From Streptococcus infantis SK970 (lineage in GTDB: Bacteria; Bacillota; Bacilli; Lactobacillales; Streptococcaceae): 64,000 bases of DNA. The stretch is from positions 89,630 to 153,629 of the forward strand of contig AFUT01000004.1 of the NCBI GenBank assembly GCA_000223255.2. Direction: 5' to 3'. Under the pieces are notes generated by a model. The model had not been told where the DNA came from and made no database searches. It saw only the letters and a program-made list of their open reading frames with translations. Both the position numbers and the translations under genes were made by a program. Shown here piece by piece: positions 53,011-61,300 of the stretch; within the stretch, counting starts at the first letter, position 1; every line of letters starts with the position of its first letter.

Positions 53011-55248
53011 CTATTCCTCCTCTTCAGGACTTTCAGCACCTGTGATATGACGTCCTCCCTGCATACGCTGTCCTGCTTGTTGCATCTGTTGGTTCATGTA
53101 ATTCATTTGACTCATACTCTGTTGAAATTTTTGTTGAGAAGAGTCTGGTTGTTTCGGTGCTTGTGTCGATTCTACAACTGATTGAGATGAACCTTGGGTT
53201 GGTGGCTCCGTTCCTCCAGTTGGATGAGTTGACTCTTTAATTGGTGGCTCCGTTCCTCCAGTTGGATGAGTTGACTCTTTAATTGGTGGCTCCGTTCCTC
53301 CAGTTGGATGAGTTGACTCTTTAATTGGTGGCTCCGTTCCTCCAGTTGGATGAGTTGACTCTTTAATTGGTGGCTCCGCTCCTTCAGTTTGAAGTGGTGG
53401 ATCTTGAATTGGGGACCCTATTTCTTCAGCTGAAGGAGTTGAATCAACAATAGGTGCATCCGTTGTTCCTGGATCGATTGGTGGCTCAGGAATGTCAACT
53501 GGTCCAAATTGATCAATTCCAGGAACCGCATCGTTTTTCAAAGCGTTATAGGTCGCATTTTGAGCAGAGGCGGCTTTATCATCCAAGTTATTTAAAGCAT
53601 TGCCAACTGCACCTTTCGTATTTTGCATGGCTTCAAATGCTTTCCATTCTGCTAAATCAACCATATTACTTACACCACCTTTGGCCGCATTCATCAAGCC
53701 CTGGTCTTTTACAGAGTTCAAAGCACCTTGAATACCACCTCCAGTTCTTGCAAGGCTATTCCCCAGAATCTGACTTCCTTTAGACAGGGCATCTGGAGCT
53801 TTTTTAGCCATATCCATACCAAATTGACCAAGCGCCATACCCCCATTAAAGACACCTCCTGCTCCAGCCGCAAAGGCATTGCCCATCATCATAGCTCCGA
53901 GCAGTTGTTGAGCTGTTTCACTATGACCCGTTGAAACTCCAAGCCAGCGCTCGATCATGGCCACTCCTTGCATAGCTGCAAAGAATACCCCCACATAGAC
54001 AAAGGCAGCTGCGAGACACTGTTCCCACATGTTCAGCCCATCAAAGAATCCGCCAGAAAGCTTAGATACTGCTGAAACAGATAGGATTGGCAAATCTCTG
54101 AAAATCTCAAGTGTTACACGCATAATGATAACTTCAAAGAAAATTCCTGCGAAGGCACCACCAATCGTTCTTAACAACTCTTTGTATTTCTTTGAGTTTG
54201 ATAGGGAGCTATAACCAAGAATCGGAGAAATCATTGCTTCAATCAGAATATCAAAAACTGATTTGACGAGTTTAATGATCATGCTGACCAAGAGAACAAC
54301 AAGGATAATGTACTGAAGAAACATCCCTATCCAGTTGACTTTATAGCGCATATAAACAGATTCAAAAGCACTCAATTGATTAATGACTCGGTGTTCTGTA
54401 ATGCTTTCAACTCCAGTGTTATTAGAATTCAACTTATGGAGGAACAAGCCCTTAATCCCTGCTATATTGTCGTTTTTCTGTATATCATCTAACATTTTTG
54501 GATTTGTCGTACCATAGTTTGCCCCAAAATCAATCTTGGTCGCAAAATCAGTCGTATCACGTTGGTCAGAATTATCCGTGATATTATTGACAGGGGTAGA
54601 ACCCTCCTGAACAGGCTTGATATAGCCATAATTATCCATTGGAAACAGCTCCGTAGAAAAATCTTTGTAGATCAAGACTTTTAAGTCTACTACATTATTT
54701 TTCATGGGCTGAAGAGCCAAGGAAGAAATCGGTTGGCTACCAGATGGCGCTTCACTGGAGACCGTCTGGATAGACATGGCATCCTGTGCCACCGCTGTTG
54801 AGATAGTGGTCAAAGCTAGTGGCAATACGGCAGTTACAGCCGTTACCAAAAGGAAATTCGTGATGACCCCTTTGTATTTGACTGGCTTTGTAAAAACTCC
54901 AGCGACAGCCGACACAACCAAAATCAGGGTGAACAAAGACGTCCCCAATAACTGAAACCAGTAAAAGAACTGGCCTATAATCGTCTTCTGGTCGCCCAGA
55001 TAACCGAAAAGCCCAAAGAGCTTGAACATATTATTAAAAACATGTTCTAGGCTGGAAGTGATTTGATAAAGAGCCTTGGCAATCCCTCCTGGCAAATAGG
55101 CTAGAAATGCCATAAATGCAGGAGTCGGTTCTAAATAGTTATTCCAATAGGAATAGAATTCCGCCAGCTTTTTTGCATTCTCGCCTGTGATTTCACCATT
55201 GAGATTCTTGACCTCATTCACCAAATCTGAAAAGGTTTGATAGTGCAC
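53011..55248 (-). CDS. TrbL/VirB6-like multi-pass transfer protein with Pro-rich repeat tail
   Basis: 745 residues from a GTG at 55248, chosen because AGAAGG lies 8 bp upstream and the promoter -10 (55282-55287) rules out a start at 55350. Six or more helices (for example QLLGTSLFTLILVVSAVAGV, FLQYIILVVLLVSMIIKLV, VYVGVFFAAMQGVAMI) and a large outside loop fit the TrbL/VirB6 channel family. The tail holds four copies of a 14-residue unit EPPIKESTHPTGGT and a Gln/Met-rich end. Confidence 0.8.
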   Translation of the reverse strand: MHYQTFSDLVNEVKNLNGEITGENAKKLAEFYSYWNNYLEPTPAFMAFLAYLPGGIAKALYQITSSLEHVFNNMFKLFGLFGYLGDQKTIIGQFFYWFQLLGTSLFTLILVVSAVAGVFTKPVKYKGVITNFLLVTAVTAVLPLALTTISTAVAQDAMSIQTVSSEAPSGSQPISSLALQPMKNNVVDLKVLIYKDFSTELFPMDNYGYIKPVQEGSTPVNNITDNSDQRDTTDFATKIDFGANYGTTNPKMLDDIQKNDNIAGIKGLFLHKLNSNNTGVESITEHRVINQLSAFESVYMRYKVNWIGMFLQYIILVVLLVSMIIKLVKSVFDILIEAMISPILGYSSLSNSKKYKELLRTIGGAFAGIFFEVIIMRVTLEIFRDLPILSVSAVSKLSGGFFDGLNMWEQCLAAAFVYVGVFFAAMQGVAMIERWLGVSTGHSETAQQLLGAMMMGNAFAAGAGGVFNGGMALGQFGMDMAKKAPDALSKGSQILGNSLARTGGGIQGALNSVKDQGLMNAAKGGVSNMVDLAEWKAFEAMQNTKGAVGNALNNLDDKAASAQNATYNALKNDAVPGIDQFGPVDIPEPPIDPGTTDAPIVDSTPSAEEIGSPIQDPPLQTEGAEPPIKESTHPTGGTEPPIKESTHPTGGTEPPIKESTHPTGGTEPPIKESTHPTGGTEPPTQGSSQSVVESTQAPKQPDSSQQKFQQSMSQMNYMNQQMQQAGQRMQGGRHITGAESPEEEE
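53201..53368 (-). repeat. Four tandem 42-bp repeats in the TrbL-like gene
   Basis: Perfect copies begin at 53201, 53243, 53285 and 53327; a degenerate fifth starts at 53369. Being in frame, copy number can change without breaking the protein. Confidence 0.92.
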
Positions 55249-55281
55249 TAAAGGTACCTTCTTTCTTTCTAAGATACCCCT

Positions 55282-55321
55282 ATCATATTCGATAATGGCA
55301 AAATCGTTTTTAAAGGGACAA
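55282..55321 (-). promoter_or_regulatory. Promoter of the TrbL-BRCT genes with conserved upstream box
   Basis: -10 TATGAT (plus 55282-55287) and box TTGTCCCTTTAA (plus 55310-55321), 22 bp apart. No consensus -35. Confidence 0.68.
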
Positions 55322-55335
55322 TGAAATTCTGACAA

Positions 55336-55365
55336 CAAAAAAAGCCTCAAGTAATTGAGACTTTT
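55336..55365 (-). terminator. Terminator after the element lipoprotein gene
   Basis: Minus-strand AAG(T)CTCAA and TTGAG(G)CTT stem with a short loop followed by TTTTTT. Its stem is near-identical to that after the BRCT gene. Confidence 0.82.
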
Positions 55366-55370
55366 GTAAA

Positions 55371-55868
55371 TTAATCTGCGGTTCCATTAAAATCATAGAA
55401 AGCATTGTCTTCTTTATAGCCACGACGTAGCTCAATGATTCGGATTTTTTTACCCCCCTCAGTCAAGACGACTTGATAATAAGCCTCTGCTTCTTCAGGC
55501 TTACCTATATCCCTATAATCAACAGCGATTGTAAAAGTGTCTTTTCCTTTCAGTTGACTTTCTAAACTAACAATAGTTCCCCTGAAAGAGGCTGGAATCG
55601 ACTTTACTTGTTCTTCTGAAAGCACACTGTAGTTAATACTTTCACCGTCGTTATTTGAAATAGTTCGCTTTTCTTTGTCAAATTTTAAGGTAGTTCCTAC
55701 TCCACCTTTAAAATCAAGACTCTCATAACCATCTTCTTGTGAAAAGCCTGTATAGCTATCTTTTAGCACATTTTTAGCAATAGAATCAGGTGATTTTTGA
55801 CCACAAGCTCCAAGTATAATCAAGGCTAAACCTACTAAAACAATTCTTAAAAAGTACTTTGCTTTCAT
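55371..55868 (-). CDS. Element-encoded lipoprotein, unrecognised
   Basis: 165 residues from the second of two tandem ATGs (55868), 7 bp from AGGAG. Signal peptide with lipobox LIILGACG. The mature part (SPDSIAKNVLKDSYTGFSQE, DTFTIAVDYRDIGKPEEAEA, KKIRIIELRRGY) matches no family I know. It has its own near-consensus promoter between virD4 and the TrbL-like gene. Possible roles are surface exclusion or channel assembly; neither is shown. Confidence 0.72.
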   Translation of the reverse strand: MKAKYFLRIVLVGLALIILGACGQKSPDSIAKNVLKDSYTGFSQEDGYESLDFKGGVGTTLKFDKEKRTISNNDGESINYSVLSEEQVKSIPASFRGTIVSLESQLKGKDTFTIAVDYRDIGKPEEAEAYYQVVLTEGGKKIRIIELRRGYKEDNAFYDFNGTAD

Positions 55869-55896
55869 CATTTATCTCCTAACCATTGTTTATTTT

Positions 55897-55925
55897 ATTA
55901 TAGCAAACAGCTTTTTTTCTTGCAA
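55897..55925 (-). promoter_or_regulatory. Lipoprotein promoter
   Basis: Minus-strand TTGCAA (plus 55920-55925), 17-bp spacer ending TGC, TATAAT (plus 55897-55902). Confidence 0.8.
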
Positions 55926-55929
55926 GTGT

Positions 55930-55950
55930 TTATATAACTTATTGTATATC
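55930..55950 (+). promoter_or_regulatory. Element motif, copy 5
   Basis: TTATATAACTTATTGTATATC, a weaker match, 4 bp upstream of the lipoprotein -35 and just after the virD4 stop. Confidence 0.5.
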
Positions 55951-55953
55951 TTT

Positions 55954-58900
55954 TTAGATAACTTCATCTGCAAAGAAGTCGTCTCCATCATCATAATAAT
56001 CATAGTCACCGTGAATGACACTAGCTACAGCCGCCTGGAATAGTTCATCTGTAGATGTAAATGATTGGGATTGTACCTTTTGTCCTTTACTATGACGACC
56101 TGATAGTTTAGGAGTTTCCCCATTGTTGCTGAGGAGAGGCATAGTCAAACGTTGCCTCCAGTCTATGATGTTGTTGAAGGCTGTACCTGCATCAACTGCG
56201 ATCTCCTGAAGTTCTAGCTCACGGTGCGCACTTTCGACTGGAATATCCGCAAGAGTCATCGATGTATCAAACTCCTCTTGTAAAAACATGTACTTGTAAG
56301 GGAAGCTGTTCTTATCATGTGCGAAGATTGGATCCGTTGTGACCTTACGTCCAGCATTATCCCGTCCCTTGACTCCACGTAAGATAACCGCTTCTCCTTC
56401 CTGGAGCTTGGCCAATTGTGTTGGTGTCAACAACTCTTGTTTTGGATTCTCGACAGCTACATTTGGATTGGCTTCGTCCAAGATATTGCTGGAGCGCCGT
56501 CTTCTGGTGATGGTACGTGTACCCAGGTCAGCACTAAATTTCTTATTGGTATCTGAAGATGTTGTTTTAACATAAACCTTCAATGAACAGTTGTCCATAA
56601 TGGTTCGAGCAACATTTTGGCCGTATTTATCATCCAATTGCTCCAGATTTTGAATCCATAGGTAATAGAGAATATTTTGTCCCAATCCAATAGATATTTT
56701 TGTATCCATGTGAGGAATCGCAGGGATATTTGTAAACTCATCTAAGATATGGAGAATCCGATTAATACATTTACGACCACTTGAGAGAGCAAGCTCATAG
56801 TTAGCATTGAATAGCTGATCTAAGAATAACGAAACAATCCCATTATACTCTGTTCGGTTTGGCGGTGTTACCAGGTAAATGACTTTTGGTTTATCTGAAT
56901 AGACCAGCTCAATATCCGACTCCTGGAGAAGATTTTGGGTATCTTCTTTATTCTTAAGGATGGTTATATCGATATGATCTAAAATTGGCTTCTTGCTATA
57001 CTCATCTAGTTCTAGACTATCTCCAACTTTTCGATAGACTTTTTCAGCTGAAAATTGGAAGACTTGATCTCGAACAGGGGAATGGCCATTGTTCTTATGA
57101 TTGAAATCAATCGTTACCGTAAACTGATCTGGAAGTTTAGGCTCAATGGCATATGTCAGATAGCCTTTCCCGTCAACTAAAGCCGTCGCTTGCTTTATAT
57201 AATCGACTTTCTTTTCGACTTTCCCCCACTTCTTCAATCCTGTAATCGTTACTTTAGCAGTTTTGTGCTTGAACTCATTTTTAAGTTGGCTATTGGTGCT
57301 TGATCTCAACTTGACAGACAATCGACGTGGGAAACCAACAGACTCTAAATCAATAGAGTTTTTAGAAGTCAGTTTGGCCACGTTGTCTTGCAAGAACAGG
57401 TTGATTCCTGTCATCATGCTAGAGTAGACATTCCCTTTAGTCTCATCACCACCAAAGTCTGAAGCACGAAATTCGATATCAGCCATTTGTCTAAATTTCG
57501 AGAATTGTTTTTGATTGACTTGTCTCAAATTATCAAAATAGACTGTGATTTTTGACTTCTTGGATACTTGTTGTTCTCTGCTTGGATTCTCGACGATTTC
57601 TCCAGCACCATCTACAAAGACTTCTTCAGACCCCATTGTCGCCAAGAATTTCGCAACGTTAGGGATCGTAATGGTATCCCAGGCATCGTCTTCACCATTT
57701 TGATAGGTTTCATTAGCTCGATCCATCAAAGCCATTGTAAGAGCATTAAAAAGGGATATAGATGACTTACGGAAGTATTCAGCATTCCCCTTCTCTCCAC
57801 CTTTTTGTTTCGGATAAATGGATTCTGCGACTGCATTGACATAGGTTTGAGTTTTCTCATAGTAGCCCTTCTTTGCGGCAGCGATGGCTAGAGCTAGCGG
57901 ATTGAAAGACATAGACCAATCCATATTTTGGAAAGAAAGAACATTGACATCATAGTCACGTTGCCTCATGAGTTTGTAGGAGGCTTGATAATGTTCCCCT
58001 TTCGGGTCTGCTAGTACCATCGATGGCTGCAATTCAGCACGACTGTTGATTTCAATTGCTGGAGTAATATGACCTTCACCCTTACCTGAACGAGTCATCC
58101 CAATTCCTAACAGATTCGTCGGCTTATCTTCAATGTAATAATATCCAGAAGGAAAAGCTAACATGCCTAAAATCCGCTCCGCATTTGTCACGTATCGGCT
58201 CATTTTTCTATTTTGCCATAACATTTGAGTTCTCAGTGTTTGTCCTGCTAAATCATGAGTCAGTTCATGAAGTACAGGAGCTCCACCTTCACCTGGATAA
58301 GTTAAATCTTTATTGGGGATCTTTTTGTATTGACGACGAATTTCATTGATCGTCACAGATCGGTCATCTCCTTCTTCATTGTTGTTATAGTCTCGAAACT
58401 GCTCGAAGTTCACCCAGGCAGATCTCCAGGCGAAAACTAATCCCAGTAAAAAGATTGGAAATGCTAAAATTGGTGCTATTAAGAAGACTTTAGCGTTCAA
58501 TAAACTTTGAAATAAGAGGCTGTTTAAGTCAAAGTTTACGGCCTTACTAGCATCTTTAAACGACCAGGCACTAAAATAGAGAAAGCGGATTGTAGCTCTC
58601 AAAACAGTAACCAGGTAATTGGTTAAGATAAAAGCAATAAAGCTAAAACCTAATCCCATATAAACGAAGCTGCGATAACTTTTAAAATAAAGAATCGGTT
58701 TCATTTCTTTATCAAACCGTTTTCGTTCCCGTTTTACAAAGGGAATCATATAAACAATTCGAAAGAGAATATTCCAAAGAATGAGGGAGACAAGCGCAAT
58801 GATTTTTGGAATCAATAACTTTACCCATTTGAACAGCCCTCTGGCTGATTGCTTCCATACCTGTTCCCAATCAATCGCTTTGCGACCTTTCCAACCTCTT

Positions 58901-59082
58901 TTAAAAATCTGCTGAAGAAAACTCTTGCTTTTTAGTAACCGCTGATACTGCCTTAAAAAGTAAGGTTGAAAGAGTCTGAAGAGGTAATAACCTGCAACTC
59001 CTAGAAAAAGGAGGGTATTGAACCAACTGGCTCGAATCACTTGGATAAGGGTGTAAAATACTACTTCAAATAACTCAAACAA
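55954..59082 (-). CDS. VirD4-type coupling protein, unusually large
   Basis: 1042 residues from a TTG at 59082 with GAGGGGG upstream. About four N-terminal helices (near 5-38, 88-118, 135-165, 195-220) anchor it. The ATPase has Walker A GIGMTRSGKGEG near residue 330 and Walker B RILHILDEFTNIP near 790. About 460 residues separate these two, far more than in typical coupling proteins of 550-650 residues; the insert includes a beta-rich stretch (KTAKVTITGLKKWGKVEKK, QFTVTIDFNHKN). It ends in a very acidic tail. It recruits the transfer DNA and drives export. Confidence 0.92.
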   Translation of the reverse strand: MFELFEVVFYTLIQVIRASWFNTLLFLGVAGYYLFRLFQPYFLRQYQRLLKSKSFLQQIFKRGWKGRKAIDWEQVWKQSARGLFKWVKLLIPKIIALVSLILWNILFRIVYMIPFVKRERKRFDKEMKPILYFKSYRSFVYMGLGFSFIAFILTNYLVTVLRATIRFLYFSAWSFKDASKAVNFDLNSLLFQSLLNAKVFLIAPILAFPIFLLGLVFAWRSAWVNFEQFRDYNNNEEGDDRSVTINEIRRQYKKIPNKDLTYPGEGGAPVLHELTHDLAGQTLRTQMLWQNRKMSRYVTNAERILGMLAFPSGYYYIEDKPTNLLGIGMTRSGKGEGHITPAIEINSRAELQPSMVLADPKGEHYQASYKLMRQRDYDVNVLSFQNMDWSMSFNPLALAIAAAKKGYYEKTQTYVNAVAESIYPKQKGGEKGNAEYFRKSSISLFNALTMALMDRANETYQNGEDDAWDTITIPNVAKFLATMGSEEVFVDGAGEIVENPSREQQVSKKSKITVYFDNLRQVNQKQFSKFRQMADIEFRASDFGGDETKGNVYSSMMTGINLFLQDNVAKLTSKNSIDLESVGFPRRLSVKLRSSTNSQLKNEFKHKTAKVTITGLKKWGKVEKKVDYIKQATALVDGKGYLTYAIEPKLPDQFTVTIDFNHKNNGHSPVRDQVFQFSAEKVYRKVGDSLELDEYSKKPILDHIDITILKNKEDTQNLLQESDIELVYSDKPKVIYLVTPPNRTEYNGIVSLFLDQLFNANYELALSSGRKCINRILHILDEFTNIPAIPHMDTKISIGLGQNILYYLWIQNLEQLDDKYGQNVARTIMDNCSLKVYVKTTSSDTNKKFSADLGTRTITRRRRSSNILDEANPNVAVENPKQELLTPTQLAKLQEGEAVILRGVKGRDNAGRKVTTDPIFAHDKNSFPYKYMFLQEEFDTSMTLADIPVESAHRELELQEIAVDAGTAFNNIIDWRQRLTMPLLSNNGETPKLSGRHSKGQKVQSQSFTSTDELFQAAVASVIHGDYDYYDDGDDFFADEVI

Positions 59083-59086
59083 ACTA

Positions 59087-59332
59087 CTACCCCCTCACAC
59101 CTTCCAAGAACCATTCCATTTTTCGAGTATAGAAGCTCGAAAAGAGAAATATGTGAAACTGTAGCCTTGGAGAGGCTTTTTCATAACGGTGAAAGTAACT
59201 TTCTAACCATTTCTCTCCATCCAACTGAAGAACATTCAATCGACTGGATCGACTTTGTTCTAAGTAATTGGTCACCTGAAGAGATTCTGCAATCAATTCA
59301 TCAGACAGATAATTGTATTTTTGTCTTGCCAT
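59087..59332 (-). CDS. Small transfer-operon protein, unrecognised
   Basis: 81 residues, MARQKYNYLSDELIAESLQV, helical and soluble-looking. AAAGGAG precedes the ATG. It is the first gene of the virD4 operon and ends 4 bp before the virD4 TTG start, so translation is probably coupled. No family recognised. Confidence 0.65.
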   Translation of the reverse strand: MARQKYNYLSDELIAESLQVTNYLEQSRSSRLNVLQLDGEKWLESYFHRYEKASPRLQFHIFLFSSFYTRKMEWFLEGVRG

Positions 59333-59370
59333 TGTTGCACTCCTTTCTTATTATTTTTTAATTCCCCTCT

Positions 59371-59410
59371 ATTCTAAGGGATAATATCAAATTCTTTGTT
59401 AAAGGGACAA
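59371..59410 (-). promoter_or_regulatory. Promoter of the virD4 operon with conserved upstream box
   Basis: -10 TAGAAT (plus 59371-59376) and box TTGTCCCTTTAA (plus 59399-59410), 22 bp apart. No consensus -35. Confidence 0.68.
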
Positions 59411-59430
59411 AAGATATTGTTATACCATAA

Positions 59431-59451
59431 GTTATATAACTTTTTATACAA
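59431..59451 (+). promoter_or_regulatory. Element motif, copy 6
   Basis: GTTATATAACTTTTTATACAA, 18 or more of 21 bases as in copy 2, 20 bp upstream of the conserved box of the virD4 promoter. Confidence 0.6.
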
Positions 59452-59462
59452 TAAAAAACCAC

Positions 59463-59491
59463 AAAAAAAGCACACAAGTGTCCTTGTATGC
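59463..59491 (-). terminator. Terminator after ssb
   Basis: Minus-strand GCATACAAG and CTTGTGTGC stem with a 4-nt loop followed by TTTTTTT. Confidence 0.85.
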
Positions 59492-59502
59492 TTTCAATCC
59501 CT

Positions 59503-59940
59503 TTAGAACGGGGAATCCACATCTATTGGTTCAGGATAGGATGGAGGATTAGAACTTGGTGTCGGCTGAGAAAAGCCCTGTTGTTCCTGCTTACGTCGGT
59601 TAGATGCCTCCTTATTTTCAAGGAAAGTGATTCCTCCTTGTTGGTTTGGTGAAATAAACTGATACGTCCGACGTTGATCTTGTTCATCGTTATATGGTCG
59701 TTGGATAATTTCTCCTTTTAAGAGAATTGGAGAGCCCTTAGATAGGCTCTGAGCCATCAATTCCGCTTGTTTTCCATAAACTTGTACATGGAAGAAACTA
59801 GGGATTGGTTTATTTGTATCATCAGTCATACTCGAATCACAAACAAATTCAAATTTGAAACTGACGTGACCGTTTGGAGTTCGGCCCACTGCATCATTTG
59901 GAATGAATGCAACACGTCCAGAAGCGATAAATACTTGCAT
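59503..59940 (-). CDS. ssb: Single-stranded DNA-binding protein (element copy)
   Basis: 145 residues from MQVFIASGRVAFIPNDAVGR at 59940, with AAAGGAG upstream. An OB fold (HVSFKFEFVCDS, SFFHVQVYGKQAELMAQSL, SPILLKGEIIQRPYNDEQ) is followed by a Gln/Pro/Ser linker and the acidic tip DVDSPF, the docking peptide for repair and replication partners. Divergent from housekeeping SSB, as expected for a mobile-element copy that coats transferred DNA. Followed by a strong terminator. Confidence 0.93.
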   Translation of the reverse strand: MQVFIASGRVAFIPNDAVGRTPNGHVSFKFEFVCDSSMTDDTNKPIPSFFHVQVYGKQAELMAQSLSKGSPILLKGEIIQRPYNDEQDQRRTYQFISPNQQGGITFLENKEASNRRKQEQQGFSQPTPSSNPPSYPEPIDVDSPF

Positions 59941-60174
59941 TTTTTCTCCTTTCAATAAAGACCACAAGAGAGTCTTTATTCAACTTGTGGTCATCATTTC
60001 ATTTTAGTTCGTCAAATTAGTTTTCTTTCGACTTACGAAGGCCTGCAAGACTCAATAATCCCAAAATCATTCCCACAACTGGAAGCATGCTTGCTGCTGA
60101 TCCTGTATTTGGAAGTGATGGTTGAGGATTTGGTTTTCCAGGTTCTTCAGGTTTTGGTGGAGTGTGGGTTGTTA

Positions 60175-60712
60175 CCTTGGCAGTCATTTCTTGTCCATTG
60201 ACAATATTGACAAAAGTATTCTCAACTTCTCCAGCTGCAATACGCTCTACTTCGATGTAGAAGTCCGCATCGAAGCTACCTTTGACTCCTAAAGAATTTA
60301 GGAAGTCCTGGTTGATAACGTAAGACCATTGACCACCTTTGGCATCCCACTTAACAGTCACAAGTTTCTTGATGAACTCTGAATTAGTATCTTGGTTGAA
60401 CTCAAAGGTAAAGGCATAAGAGCTACCTTTGGAAATCTTATCTCCTGCCTTAATCACTTTACCATCCTTAAGGATAACATCGTAAGGCAACGTTAGATCT
60501 TTTTCAGCAGTATATTCTGTTCCCTTAACGATACCCTTCCAATTACCAGTATATCGGTCATGCTTAGTATCAAGCTTGTCCACACCGTCATATTGGTACA
60601 ACGTATGGTGTCTTTCTGGAATAGTTGCACCATCAAGAAGGTACTGAATCAATTCACCTAGCTGGACTTCTTTGCCATCAAGAACTTTCTGACCTGTTTT
60701 ATCAAGCGCATG
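60175..60712 (-). repeat. Adhesin C-domain repeat, last copy
   Basis: Covers the domain from KHALDKTGQKVLDG to NGQEMTAKVTTH. Nearly identical to 60759-61300 over most of its length, with one codon difference near VERIAAGEVENTF. Confidence 0.85.
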
Positions 60713-60758
60713 TTTTCTGGGTGTTTTGGTTTAGGTGGCTCTGGTGTACGTGTAATAA

Positions 60759-61300
60759 CCTTGGCAGTCATTTCTTGTTTATTGACAATATTGATGAAAG
60801 TATTCTCAATCTTATCACCAGTTTCAATACGCTCTACTTCGATGTAGAAGTCCGCATCGAAGCTACCTTTGACTCCTAAAGAGTTTAGGAAGTCCTGGTT
60901 GATAACGTAAGACCATTGACCACCTTTGGCATCCCACTTAACAGTCACAAGCTTCTTGATAAACTCTGAATTAGTACCTTGGTTGAACTCAAAGGTAAAG
61001 GCATAAGAGCTACCTTTGGAAATCTTATCTCCTGCCTTGATAACCTTACCATTTTTCAATGTCACATCATAAGGTAACACAAGCTCTTTTTCTGCTGTGT
61101 ATTCTGTACCCTTGATGATACCCTTCCAATTACCAGTATATCGGTCATGCTTAGTATCAAGCTTATCCACACCGTCATATTGGAACAATGTATCATGTTT
61201 TTCTGGAACAGTTACTCCATCAAGAAGGTACTGAACAAAATCACCTAGCTGGACTTCTTTGCCATCAAGGACTTTCTTGCCAGTTCTATCAAGTACATGT
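60759..61300 (-). repeat. Adhesin C-domain repeat, preceding copy
   Basis: Domain from KHVLDRTGKKVLDG to NKQEMTAKVITR; partner of 60175-60712. Confidence 0.85.

Noticed and set aside
53201..53368. Tandem 42-bp repeats as a possible CRISPR array
   Set aside because: The units are contiguous with no spacers and are in frame inside a gene.
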